A program made the translations under genes and the position numbers. DNA of 46,998 nt, taken from NCBI GenBank assembly GCA_002450095.1, contig DJYK01000040.1:1-46998 (forward strand), read 5' to 3'. This document shows, piece by piece, positions 22,408 to 30,586 of the stretch (its first letter is position 1; the number at the start of each line of letters is the position of its first letter). Under the pieces are notes generated by a model. It was given only the letters and a program-made list of their open reading frames with translations, had not been told where the DNA came from and did no database searches. The DNA is from Mageeibacillus sp. UBA6980 (GTDB lineage: Bacteria > Bacillota > Clostridia > Saccharofermentanales > Saccharofermentanaceae).

Positions 22408-22902
22408 CTAATCGTAGGTTCTGAACATTAAATAGTAAGGATTCTGTTTGAATTGGAAGACACCTAATGAGACGTTAAATAGTCTCAGCAAGTCTTCGTC
22501 CGGTCTCTGATTTTCCTGCATCTTTTTTGCTTGTTCAATGTGACGCGGCTTCATGATCCGAAGCAAAACTTCCGACAAAGGACGCGGTTCTTCATCAATA
22601 ACCAATGTCTCTTCAAGATGCTCCAAAGGAACATTGATGCCGAGTCCATTTATCTGATTTAGCTTGTATGCATTTGCCAGTATCAATGCCCTCTGCTGTT
22701 TATTAACCTCATCACTGTTTGCAATCGATATGAGCGCCTCTACGATACCTTTTCTCTCTTCAACAGAATAGTAGTCATCGATTCCAAATTGAACGAACTT
22801 ATACAGTTCTCTTTGTATGACCCTCAGCTCATAATCTTTAGCGATCATCTTCTGCAGGTAATTGACATATGTTAACAGTCTTTCTTTGTAATTATTTGCC
22901 AT
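22408..22902 (-). CDS. Unknown protein, 164 aa
   Basis: Not recognised. It is a helical, charged protein with repeated Lys/Arg/Glu heptad-like stretches (YKERLLTYVNYLQKMIAKDYELRVIQRELYKFV). The ATG at 22902 follows GGAGG by 7 bases. It stands alone between two copies of the 77-bp repeat, the one at 22930-23006 lying directly upstream in its leader. No membrane segment or catalytic motif is seen. Confidence 0.75.
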   Translation of the reverse strand: MANNYKERLLTYVNYLQKMIAKDYELRVIQRELYKFVQFGIDDYYSVEERKGIVEALISIANSDEVNKQQRALILANAYKLNQINGLGINVPLEHLEETLVIDEEPRPLSEVLLRIMKPRHIEQAKKMQENQRPDEDLLRLFNVSLGVFQFKQNPYYLMFRTYD

Positions 22903-22929
22903 CAATACACCTCCAAATATTGAAATTAG

Positions 22930-23006
22930 TTTTCACCCTTATTATGGAGTCTGGGATGTGCAGAATTTTGCAGACGGGCAGAATATAACTGACCTATCAG
23001 TCAATT
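22930..23006. repeat. 77-bp repeat, copy 2
   Basis: Second copy, 601 bp from the first. The palindrome ACTGACCTATCAGT is at 22988-23001. On the plus strand the same frame reads from a GTG as (V)QNFADGQNITDLSVN then stops at TAG, so copy 2 is truncated relative to copy 1. Confidence 0.85.
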
Positions 23007-23087
23007 AGATGTAGTTTTCTGACATTACCGAGTCCTCGATAACTAAGCTTATCCTTGAAATCAACATTGATAAATTCAACTAAGTCT

Positions 23088-24617
23088 TCACCCATACTTC
23101 TCACTCATCCTTTCCAACTCTTCACGGATCAACTCTCGTACTTCATCATCCAGCACTTCGACCAGGCCCGCGTACTGCATTGCCCAATGCACGATCATCT
23201 TGGGATCTGCTTTGACCGTAACGGTGATGTAGCCCTCTGATTCATCTCGCGAATTCAACAATTCGTAGTGCTCGCCGAACCAGTCTCGCAGGAAAGTGAA
23301 TCCCTTCTTATCGCGGTTGTCTATCTTTATCCTGATGTCGCGCGGATTGCCGTACGCCATGTAGATGTGCTCAGCCATATAGTGTTCAGGGTTCCAGAAA
23401 TCGTACAAGAACCTGTAATCATCAACCGGCACCATCTCCTTGGTAACGGGATTGCCTTCCTCGTCCGCCACCAGTTCAATATCACTCATGAGATCAACTC
23501 GGTAGTGGTAGACATTCTTGCTGCCTTCATGGAATCCGAGGCAGTAGTAGTTGTCGTGATACACCACGAGGTGGTACGGCCGCAGGACATAGACGCGCGG
23601 CTCATTAGAATCTTTTCGAGTGTTCGGCTCGAGCAAACCGTCTTGCGTGTAATGGCAGAACTTGAAGCGGATCACGTTCCTGCCCGAGATCGCTTTCTGC
23701 ACGATGCTGTTGTTGTCAGCTACGTTCCTGCCTCCGAACTTCTTGGACAGACGCCCCTGCAGGACCTCAGGGTTGAACAGTATCTTCTGGTCCGCCTTGT
23801 CCCAGAACGGAGACCGGTAGTACTCACTCGCGGTCGCGAAAATCTTCTTCACAAGCCTCGTCTTCTCCTCGCCCGTGAGCATATCCGAGAAGCAGACGGC
23901 TTCGATCAGTTTGTCCATCTCAGCATTGGAGAAAGTGTGTGCCAAAGAGATATCCGTTATGTTGCCTTTGCTGCTTTTCTCAAGGACCTTCTTCATGAGA
24001 TCCTTCTCGTAACCGTCATAAAGGATCTTATAGTCGTCTTTGTTATCATCGCTGAATTCATACGGATCAAGTTCAAGGATCAGGTCCTTAATGATCTTCT
24101 TCAGCACTCTGTCGTCAGGCTTGTCTTTGAACCCGTGCTTCTCGTAACAATAGGCGTAGTGCCAGGCAATAATATCCTGCTGAGTAAGAGAGTGGTTCTC
24201 GTCTGACCACATACGGAGTACTTCGAGGATCTGCAAAGCTTGACGGTCAGGTTCCTTTGTACCTATCCTTACGCTCGGCTCTTTATCTTTCTGCAGAAGA
24301 TCTTCAGGCTCAGGCGGTCTCACTGTATCGTCAAAGCCAGGCTCGGGCTTCTTCTTCGTTTTGAAGTAGTTCGCGAACGACAGCTTGATGTACGCCGAAG
24401 CATATGTTTTGAACTTGGCTCCCGCCTCATTATCGGGATCGTAATTCTCAGAGGCCTTATACAGCGCCATCAAACCCTCAGACTCAAGATCGTTTTGAAC
24501 ATCGCTCGGGAGGCGTGATCCGTATTTTGTCCTTATCCAATAACCAACCAGGTATTCATACTCACGGAAGAGCTGCTCTGCATCACCAGCGGATCCATTC
24601 TTTACATCTTCATCCAT
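23088..24617 (-). CDS. Sigma-70 region 2 fused to an HTH-WYL transcription regulator
   Basis: Residues 14-86 match sigma-70 region 2 (DLESEGLMALYKASENYDPD, then FKTYASAYIKLSFANYFK), the part that binds core polymerase and the -10 element. Residues about 122-185 look like the winged HTH of WYL regulators (ILEVLRMWSDENHSLTQQDII ... DDRVLKKIIKDL). Residues 305-385 are a WYL domain (SGRNVIRFKF, RPYHLVVYHDNYYCLGF, HYRVDLM), and the remainder resembles the WCX extension. No sigma region 4 is seen. WYL domains bind ligands and often control defence genes. AGGAG lies 9 bases upstream of the ATG. Neighbours are orphans and metallophosphoesterases. Confidence 0.82.
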   Translation of the reverse strand: MDEDVKNGSAGDAEQLFREYEYLVGYWIRTKYGSRLPSDVQNDLESEGLMALYKASENYDPDNEAGAKFKTYASAYIKLSFANYFKTKKKPEPGFDDTVRPPEPEDLLQKDKEPSVRIGTKEPDRQALQILEVLRMWSDENHSLTQQDIIAWHYAYCYEKHGFKDKPDDRVLKKIIKDLILELDPYEFSDDNKDDYKILYDGYEKDLMKKVLEKSSKGNITDISLAHTFSNAEMDKLIEAVCFSDMLTGEEKTRLVKKIFATASEYYRSPFWDKADQKILFNPEVLQGRLSKKFGGRNVADNNSIVQKAISGRNVIRFKFCHYTQDGLLEPNTRKDSNEPRVYVLRPYHLVVYHDNYYCLGFHEGSKNVYHYRVDLMSDIELVADEEGNPVTKEMVPVDDYRFLYDFWNPEHYMAEHIYMAYGNPRDIRIKIDNRDKKGFTFLRDWFGEHYELLNSRDESEGYITVTVKADPKMIVHWAMQYAGLVEVLDDEVRELIREELERMSEKYG

Positions 24618-24633
24618 ATTTACATGCTCCTAT

Positions 24634-24647
24634 TACCCTTATTATAC
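24634..24647 (-). promoter_or_regulatory. -10-like element shared with the 77-bp repeats
   Basis: The minus strand reads GTATAATAAGGGTA just upstream of the regulator gene. The repeats at 22329 and 22930 carry CATAATTAGGGTGA and CATAATAAGGGTGA in the same orientation. A -35 box is not obvious in any of the three. Confidence 0.45.
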
Positions 24648-24690
24648 TTTCCCCGTTTTATTTTGTTTGACGGGGTTATATTTTACCCGT

Positions 24691-25236
24691 TTATTCAGCC
24701 CTTGAGAGAAGATATGCGCGGGCGAACCAGGCGGAGTATTTATCGGGATCGGTCTTCAGTTCTTCGTCGATAATGTCCGTAGCGACCCACTTAAGATCCG
24801 AGATCTCATTTCTGTCGAATCGGTCTAAAGGGATCTTGTCCTTATCCGTCCTTATCACGAATACATGATCGTATTCGTGTTCGAAGATCCCTCCTAAGTC
24901 TGCCCGGTATATGAAACTTCCCTTGTGTTCGACGGGCGTGCCTTCGGGTATATCAAAGCCGAGTTCCTTTCTGATCCTCAGAGGAACCGCGTCTTCTAAT
25001 TCTTCGCCTTGACGCGGATGCGAACAGCATGTGTTGCTCCACTTGCCGCCTGAATGGTATTTGCCGTCTGCGCGGCGCTGAAGGAGCAGTTCCTTCATTT
25101 GTTCATCGTAGATAAACGCCGAGAATGCCCTGTGGAGCTGATCGATCTCATGGGTCTCCATCTTCGGCCCGTAGCCTGTTATATTATCGTTCTCATCTAC
25201 CCAGATGAGAATGTCGTCTTTGCCGTCGTCGAACAT
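24691..25236 (-). CDS. idi: Isopentenyl-diphosphate delta-isomerase, type I (Nudix fold)
   Basis: The enzyme would interconvert isopentenyl and dimethylallyl diphosphate. Family marks are HRAFSAFIYDE, then SGGKWSNTCCSHPRQGEE (catalytic Cys in NTCCSHP), the Nudix-like AVPLRIRKELGFD and FEHEYDHVFVI with the second catalytic Glu. I prefer the ATG at 25236, 2 bases after the stop of metallophosphoesterase 2 and preceded by GGGGGATACTTTGATC; the ATG at 25254 would overlap that gene. Its presence among orphan and phosphoesterase genes is odd, as no other isoprenoid gene is near; a Nudix hydrolase role is an alternative. Confidence 0.85.
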   Translation of the reverse strand: MFDDGKDDILIWVDENDNITGYGPKMETHEIDQLHRAFSAFIYDEQMKELLLQRRADGKYHSGGKWSNTCCSHPRQGEELEDAVPLRIRKELGFDIPEGTPVEHKGSFIYRADLGGIFEHEYDHVFVIRTDKDKIPLDRFDRNEISDLKWVATDIIDEELKTDPDKYSAWFARAYLLSRAE

Positions 25237-25238
25237 GA

Positions 25239-25949
25239 TCAAAGTATCCCCCATTCGCCTGTTACAGTGTCAACCCAGCAAAGATCTTCGTTACCATAAC
25301 GGGAACCGTCGCTGTATGTTGAGAATGTATCTGTAGACAAAAGATTCTTATTAAACTGTATCGAAGGAACCGGTGTGTGACCTACAACCTGAAGCATTCC
25401 TTCAGGATATAGATTAAGATCCATCTCGGTTGCCTGAGGACGCGCCCAGACAGGCGATATTCCCTCACGCAGCTGCCCTTCTCCGAAGTCATTGATCGTC
25501 TCTATGATCGCATCAAGATCGTCTCCGATGTAACCGCACCACTCGTCCACAAATTCTTTGATGAGTCCGGCATGGGAGAACAGAACATTATCCACACGGT
25601 GTATTATCGCCATGTTCTCGGGAGCGTTCAATGTGTCCTGAAGCCGGTCGAACATCGACACGACCGTTCCCGCCGCTTCTTCGGAGTATCCGGGATGATC
25701 GTACTGATCCCAAAGATATGCGAGATCGTGATTGCCGTAACACCAGAGTGAATCAGGATATCTCTTCGCGAATGCAATCGCCTTGTCGAGAGTCTCCTCG
25801 TATAAACCGGTATCGGAACCGTGGCGCCAGTCGTCGACAAGATCGCCCAGACACACGGCAAGCTCACAGTCGGTATTCTCCATAATCTCAAATGCCTGAT
25901 CGAAGATCCACGGTTTCAGATGAACATCGGGTATTACAAGAACTTTCAT
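25239..25949 (-). CDS. Calcineurin-like metallophosphoesterase (paralogue 2)
   Basis: The same motif order as paralogue 1 is present: IPDVHLKP, CLGDLVDDW, CYGNHDLAY, FSHAGLIKEF and VVGHTPV, over 236 residues. A strong AGGAGGTCGT precedes the ATG. It is coupled to idi downstream. The two paralogues share the start MKVLVIPDVHLKP, YDHPG(F/Y)SE, SPVWARPQ and the C-terminal CWVDTVT.EWG, so they come from one duplication yet sit at opposite ends of the cluster. No membrane or secretion signal is seen. Confidence 0.9.
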   Translation of the reverse strand: MKVLVIPDVHLKPWIFDQAFEIMENTDCELAVCLGDLVDDWRHGSDTGLYEETLDKAIAFAKRYPDSLWCYGNHDLAYLWDQYDHPGYSEEAAGTVVSMFDRLQDTLNAPENMAIIHRVDNVLFSHAGLIKEFVDEWCGYIGDDLDAIIETINDFGEGQLREGISPVWARPQATEMDLNLYPEGMLQVVGHTPVPSIQFNKNLLSTDTFSTYSDGSRYGNEDLCWVDTVTGEWGIL

Positions 25950-26041
25950 ACGACCTCCTATTGGTTTATATTACCACGTCCCTGAATCGATAAGCCCTAT
26001 CTTTGTCAGTAAAACGCAATTGCTTTTTGAACTATTCCCGG

Positions 26042-26070
26042 TTGACATTATGGTTAGGCGCGACTAACAT
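26042..26070 (+). promoter_or_regulatory. Promoter of the 45-aa gene with palindromic spacer
   Basis: TTGACA, 17 bp, TAACAT. The spacer and -10 box hold the inverted repeat GTTAG-N6-CTAAC (26053-26068), a probable operator. Confidence 0.65.
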
Positions 26071-26093
26071 CCTTTTGAAAGAAGAGGTGCAAT

Positions 26094-26231
26094 ATGAAAA
26101 AGATCAAAGAAACTGATAAAGGTTTTTACGGCTGCTACTGGCCATATGAAGGCAGCGAATGCGGTGTCATCGCGATGTCACCTTCCGACTTCGTAATGGA
26201 GGGCTTTCACAGAGGTAAAAGAGGCGTTTAA
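26094..26231 (+). CDS. Small orphan protein, 45 aa
   Basis: Not recognised. The sequence begins MKKIKETDKGFYGCYWPYEG and is rich in Gly, Tyr and Lys with two Cys. It has a proper promoter (26042-26070), an AGAGGTG ribosome binding site 6 bases before the ATG and a basic C-terminal end (FHRGKRGV). It stands alone between metallophosphoesterase 2 (divergent) and the cyclic-di-GMP gene. It may be a small secreted or regulatory peptide, but there is no clear signal sequence. Confidence 0.6.
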   Translation: MKKIKETDKGFYGCYWPYEGSECGVIAMSPSDFVMEGFHRGKRGV

Positions 26232-26408
26232 CCGATTCACCCAAACCTAAAGCCCCATAAAGTGATACAATGCTATTATACGGTTTAATACGGCAGCGGT
26301 CACAAAGCACCGGATAATACGGTCATATCGCCAAGCCTCCGGATGTCTGAAGACATCATATACTTTGAGAAGTCCTTTCAGACAGAATATAGAGAAAGAG
26401 GGAGATTA

Positions 26409-28112
26409 ATGGAAAGATTCAGATCGGCCAGCGGCATCAAAAGACGTGTCTTGATCGTTGATGATGAGCCTGTTAACCGTAAGCTCTTGGGCAATATCCT
26501 ATCTGAAGATTACGACATCCGATACGCGGATAACGGACTCGAAGCATGGGAGCTTCTTAACGGAAACAATAACGATTATTCGCTGATCCTTCTCGATCTT
26601 CTCATGCCGGTAATGGACGGATTCGAACTGTTGGACAAGGTCCGTTCGGATGAAGTCCTCAGAACTATCCCCGTCATCGTTATGACATCGGAGAGGGAAG
26701 CCGAGGTAAAAAGTATCCGTCAGGGGGCAGCAGACTTCATAGCCAAGCCGTACGATATGCCGGAAGTCATCCTCGCCAGATGCGAGAGGATCATCAAGCT
26801 TGCAGAAGATAACTCGATAATAAGATCCGCCGAGAAAGACATCGTTACCGGCCTTTATACCCGAGATTTCTTCTACGAATACATAAGACAGATAGATGCT
26901 CATATAGATGCGATGGGAAAGAATATGAGCATGGATGCCCTGGTCTTCAACATAGATCACTTCCATCTCGTAAACGAGATGTACGGAAGACGTGCCGGTA
27001 ATTCGGTGCTGGTCAAAGTCGCACAGACAATTAATCAGGTGCTCGAAGACAACGCCGCCATAGCCTGCCGTCCCGAAGGCGATATGTTCTACGTATACTG
27101 CAAACACATAGAAGACTATACGTCTGTCCTCGACCGGATCCGGCAAAGTCTCGGGGACACCGCCGGAACTGCGAAGATCCGTCTTCGCGTCGGCATATAT
27201 CAGAATGTCGATATGTCCATCGATGCCGAGACCAGATTCGACAGAGCGAAGATCGCATGTGACAGGATCAAGGACGATTACACGACGACATCCTCATATT
27301 ACAACTATGAACTCCATCTCAAGTCGATCTATCACGAGAGACTTATCAGGGATATCGACGAGTCCATAAAGAACGAGGACTTCAAAGTCTTCTTCCAGCC
27401 CAAATACGACATAACAGGGGATAAGCCGGTACTCACGAGTGCGGAAGCCCTTATAAGATGGGAACACCCTGAGTTAGGAATGATAAGCCCCGGTGACTTC
27501 ATCCCTCTGTTTGAGAATAACGGACTTATCCAAAGGATCGATAACTATGTCTGGAACAAGGCCGCGGCGACCGTCCATAAGTGGAAAGAGAAGTACGGAG
27601 TCAGCCTTCCCGTATCGGTCAACGTCTCGAGGATCGATATCTTCGATCCGGAATTCCTGTCTAAGATAGACAGAGTATTGAAGGATAACGACCTGACCCC
27701 GAACGATCTGTATCTCGAGATAACCGAATCCGCTTATGCGGACAATGCGGGTAAGCTTACGGACATAACCAACACCTTAAGAGATATGGGATTCTCGATC
27801 GAGATGGATGACTTCGGTTCGGGTTATTCTTCACTTAACATGATCACCTCGATCCCTATAGACGTCTTAAAGCTCGACATGAAGTTCGTAAGAAATATGG
27901 AGAAAGACGCCAAGAGCATCAAGCTCGTGGAACTCGTGCTCGACATCGCCAAGTTCCTCGACGTACCGGTAGTCGCAGAGGGCGTAGAGACCGGGTCACA
28001 GCTCGATCTTCTTAAGCAGATGGGATGCCAGATAATACAGGGATACTATTTCTCAAAACCCGTCCCGGAGGACGAATTCGAGAAATTTATACAAACGGAG
28101 AAAACATCATGA
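26409..28112 (+). CDS. Response regulator with degenerate GGDEF and EAL domains
   Basis: Three domains are in order (numbered from M at 26409): receiver (RVLIVDDEPVNR; phospho-acceptor Asp63 in LLDLLMPVMDG; T/S in VIVMTSE; K in AKPYDM), a GGDEF-like domain whose active-site motif reads RPEGD and so cannot make cyclic-di-GMP, and an EAL domain with AEALIRWEHPE, LEITESAYAD, DDFGSGYSS and VVAEGVET, which keeps the residues for cyclic-di-GMP hydrolysis. It is probably a cyclic-di-GMP phosphodiesterase switched by phosphorylation. The start at 26409 has GGGAG upstream; the ATG at 26343 has none. It overlaps the HPt gene by 4 bp. Confidence 0.93.
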   Translation: MERFRSASGIKRRVLIVDDEPVNRKLLGNILSEDYDIRYADNGLEAWELLNGNNNDYSLILLDLLMPVMDGFELLDKVRSDEVLRTIPVIVMTSEREAEVKSIRQGAADFIAKPYDMPEVILARCERIIKLAEDNSIIRSAEKDIVTGLYTRDFFYEYIRQIDAHIDAMGKNMSMDALVFNIDHFHLVNEMYGRRAGNSVLVKVAQTINQVLEDNAAIACRPEGDMFYVYCKHIEDYTSVLDRIRQSLGDTAGTAKIRLRVGIYQNVDMSIDAETRFDRAKIACDRIKDDYTTTSSYYNYELHLKSIYHERLIRDIDESIKNEDFKVFFQPKYDITGDKPVLTSAEALIRWEHPELGMISPGDFIPLFENNGLIQRIDNYVWNKAAATVHKWKEKYGVSLPVSVNVSRIDIFDPEFLSKIDRVLKDNDLTPNDLYLEITESAYADNAGKLTDITNTLRDMGFSIEMDDFGSGYSSLNMITSIPIDVLKLDMKFVRNMEKDAKSIKLVELVLDIAKFLDVPVVAEGVETGSQLDLLKQMGCQIIQGYYFSKPVPEDEFEKFIQTEKTS

Positions 28113-28450
28113 TCACCATCGAGAAATTAAATTCATTCGGCGCCAACACAACCGAAGGCCTCAGCAGATGCTTTAACAAGGAAGATCTGTATCTTAAGCT
28201 CGTTGCTACCATCCCTTCGCAGGAGCATTTCGACAAGTTAGTTGAGGCCGTAGATAACGGTGATCTTAAGGAGGGATTTCAAGCCGCACATGCTCTTAAG
28301 GGTGTGCTCGGCAATCTCTCGCTCTCCCCTCTTTATGAGAAAGTATGCGATATAACCGAGCTTCTGCGCGTTGAGACGGATACTGACTACACTCCCTTAC
28401 TTGAAGAGATAACATCTCTCAGGAATGAGCTTAAGGCATTGTGTGACTAA
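28109..28450 (+). CDS. HPt phosphotransfer protein
   Basis: A 113-residue histidine phosphotransfer domain with the phospho-accepting His in AAHALKGVLGNLS, the classic H-x-L-K-G motif, at about residue 57. It overlaps the receiver-EAL gene by 4 bp (ATGA) and so is translationally coupled to it. A phosphorelay from a histidine kinase elsewhere through this protein to the receiver is the likely role; no kinase is encoded in the window. Confidence 0.93.
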   Translation: MITIEKLNSFGANTTEGLSRCFNKEDLYLKLVATIPSQEHFDKLVEAVDNGDLKEGFQAAHALKGVLGNLSLSPLYEKVCDITELLRVETDTDYTPLLEEITSLRNELKALCD

Positions 28451-28479
28451 TCGGTGTACGTCCCTATCGATCGTACCCC

Positions 28480-30201
28480 TTAACTTATACCGTTCTCCTT
28501 CATCACGCGGGCAAGCTGCTCCTTACGCTTGATCTTTAAGGATGTGGTCTTGATGAACGGCTCTTCCGTAAGGTACAGATCCGTAACTCTCTTGTAGTGC
28601 GGGATCGTTTGGTTGATCTCCTTGATCTGTTCCCAGATAACCTCGCGGACTTTCTCAGAAGTAAGCTCACCGTGGATCTCGGAAAGCTCCTTCATCGAAT
28701 ACTGAATCTGAACGGCGATTCGAAGATCCGTCCAATCCCCGTTGATGGGCTCGCCGAATACGAATGAATCGAGCACTCCGGGGATCTTGTTAAGAAGGAT
28801 CTCTATCTCTTCCGGGAACGCTTTCTTGCCGTTCTTAAGAACGATCATGTCCTTCTTGCGTCCCGTAAGGAAGATATATCCGTCCTTGTCCATATAACCC
28901 AGGTCACCGGTATGGAACCATCCGTCTTTGATAACCTCGTTCGTCAGTTCCTCGTTCTTGTAGTAACCGATCATTACGTTCGGAGCCTTGGCACAGAGTT
29001 CTCCCATGCCGTCCTCATCCTTATCTTTAAACTCCACCTGAACTGCAGGCAGCGGCCTTCCGATGGATCCCGCCTTGATATGCCCTTTGTTCTCTGCTGC
29101 GAGCACCGGGGATGTCTCGGTGAGTCCGTAGCCCTGATATATCTCTATTCCGAGATCCGTGAAGCCCTTGGATACGGCGGGGGACAGCGGTGCGCCTCCC
29201 GAGATTATGTACTTTAACTGTCCGCCCATCTGGGCGATGATGTCCTTGAACAATTTACGGCGGATATCGATATGGAAGAACAGGAGGAAATTGGCGAGCT
29301 TCTTCGCTCGCTCCACCGTCTTGGTCTTTCCCTGTTTCTCGATACCCTTCTCGACCGATTCATACATCTTGTCGATGAGCGCGGGAACGCCGAGAAAGAA
29401 CGTAACGCCGTACTCGGTAAGGTTCTGCTTGATGTAGCGGATACCGTCAGAGAATACGGTCCTCATGCCGTCCGCTATAGCGAAAAGCAATCCCGTCGAT
29501 CCCAGGATATGGTGAAACGGCAGGAATGCGATATTCGTCGAGTGCTCATCGAAGACCTCGAACACCAGAAGATCTGCGACATTACAGGCTATCCCCTTGT
29601 TAGAGAGCATAACTGCTTTGGACTTTGACGTGGTCCCTGAAGTAAACAGAAGGATCGCCATATCTTCGCCCTTGGGCATATAGTCGATGAAATCCCTCTT
29701 ACCTGCTCCGATAAGTTCACGTCCCGAAGCGATGAGATCTTCCACGCAGCGATAATCTTCCGACTTCTCGTTCATGCAGATGAACTCGCGTATCTTCGTC
29801 TTACCGTCAGCCTTGATCCTCTCGATCTGTTCCTTGTACTTTACGTCGAATACTACGGCATCAACTTCGGCACGGACGAGCGAATCCTCCATCTCGCCTA
29901 ACGGAAGTTCCTTATCGATAGGTACGGATACGATGCCTCCGAACAGGCATGCGAGATGCGGGACAACCCAATAATACTGATTGCGGCCGATCATAGCGAT
30001 CCTGCCGCCCTTAAACCCGCTCTCGTAAAACGCGGTTCCGACGGCATTGATATTCTCGATAAAATCGGAATATGTATAATCCTTATACTCGGGATTCTTG
30101 CCGGCCTTCGTCTTTACCCTGAAGGCAACATCATCTTTATAAGAAGCTGAAGTATCGAGGATCAACTCCTTTATCGTGTCAAAATACTTGGGTTGTTCCA
30201 T
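28480..30201 (-). CDS. Long-chain acyl-CoA synthetase / AMP-dependent ligase
   Basis: A member of the ANL superfamily that activates a carboxylic acid as the acyl-AMP and then transfers it to CoA. The P-loop motif LLFTSGTTSKSKAVMLSNKG and the A5-type GYGLTETSPVLA are present, with the late GDLGYMDKDGYIFLTGRKKDMIVLKNGKK hinge and a C-terminal TSLKIKR with the catalytic Lys region. Normal length. The acyl chain length is not readable. The next gene upstream in its operon is an SCP2 protein, which could carry lipid substrate. Confidence 0.93.
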   Translation of the reverse strand: MEQPKYFDTIKELILDTSASYKDDVAFRVKTKAGKNPEYKDYTYSDFIENINAVGTAFYESGFKGGRIAMIGRNQYYWVVPHLACLFGGIVSVPIDKELPLGEMEDSLVRAEVDAVVFDVKYKEQIERIKADGKTKIREFICMNEKSEDYRCVEDLIASGRELIGAGKRDFIDYMPKGEDMAILLFTSGTTSKSKAVMLSNKGIACNVADLLVFEVFDEHSTNIAFLPFHHILGSTGLLFAIADGMRTVFSDGIRYIKQNLTEYGVTFFLGVPALIDKMYESVEKGIEKQGKTKTVERAKKLANFLLFFHIDIRRKLFKDIIAQMGGQLKYIISGGAPLSPAVSKGFTDLGIEIYQGYGLTETSPVLAAENKGHIKAGSIGRPLPAVQVEFKDKDEDGMGELCAKAPNVMIGYYKNEELTNEVIKDGWFHTGDLGYMDKDGYIFLTGRKKDMIVLKNGKKAFPEEIEILLNKIPGVLDSFVFGEPINGDWTDLRIAVQIQYSMKELSEIHGELTSEKVREVIWEQIKEINQTIPHYKRVTDLYLTEEPFIKTTSLKIKRKEQLARVMKENGIS

Positions 30202-30221
30202 ATCGCTTCTCCCGGGATATT

Positions 30222-30542
30222 TTATTTCTTTATGAGCTTCGAGAACTCGAGAGCCTTTCCGATATCGCCGTTAACCTTAAGCTTACCTGTAGTAAAAGCG
30301 AAGACGGGATCGAGCTTGCCCTCAACGAGCTTATTGAAATCATCGATGCTCATCGTGACCTCGCAGTCCCTGTTATCATATGAATAAGGCTCCACATTGA
30401 CGCGGCCGTCCTTCACCTCTACATAGAATACTCCGCCGCCTTCGCCGGTCAGATTGACCTGAACTGCCAGAAAGCCCTTATCCGCTACATCAACGCCTGA
30501 AGCAATTTCTCTTACCTTGGTAACGATCTCATCAAATGTCAT
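30222..30542 (-). CDS. SCP2 sterol/lipid-carrier domain protein
   Basis: A 106-residue single SCP2 domain: VYVEVKDGRVNVEPYSYDNRD then CEVTMSIDDFNKLVEGKLDPVFAFTTGKLKVNGDIGKALEFSKL, the family's signature end. Such domains bind fatty acids or other lipids in a hydrophobic tunnel. It has AAGGAGGTCATATAT before the ATG and lies 20 bp before the acyl-CoA synthetase start, so the pair probably handles the same lipid. Confidence 0.92.
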   Translation of the reverse strand: MTFDEIVTKVREIASGVDVADKGFLAVQVNLTGEGGGVFYVEVKDGRVNVEPYSYDNRDCEVTMSIDDFNKLVEGKLDPVFAFTTGKLKVNGDIGKALEFSKLIKK

Positions 30543-30586
30543 ATATATGACCTCCTTATTTTGCTAATATTATATCCGACTTAAGA

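Noticed and set aside
23268..24206. A 312-codon open frame on the plus strand opposite the sigma2-WYL gene
   Set aside because: It is antisense to a gene with clear domains, has no ribosome binding site and its Val/Arg/His-rich composition is that of an opposite-strand shadow.
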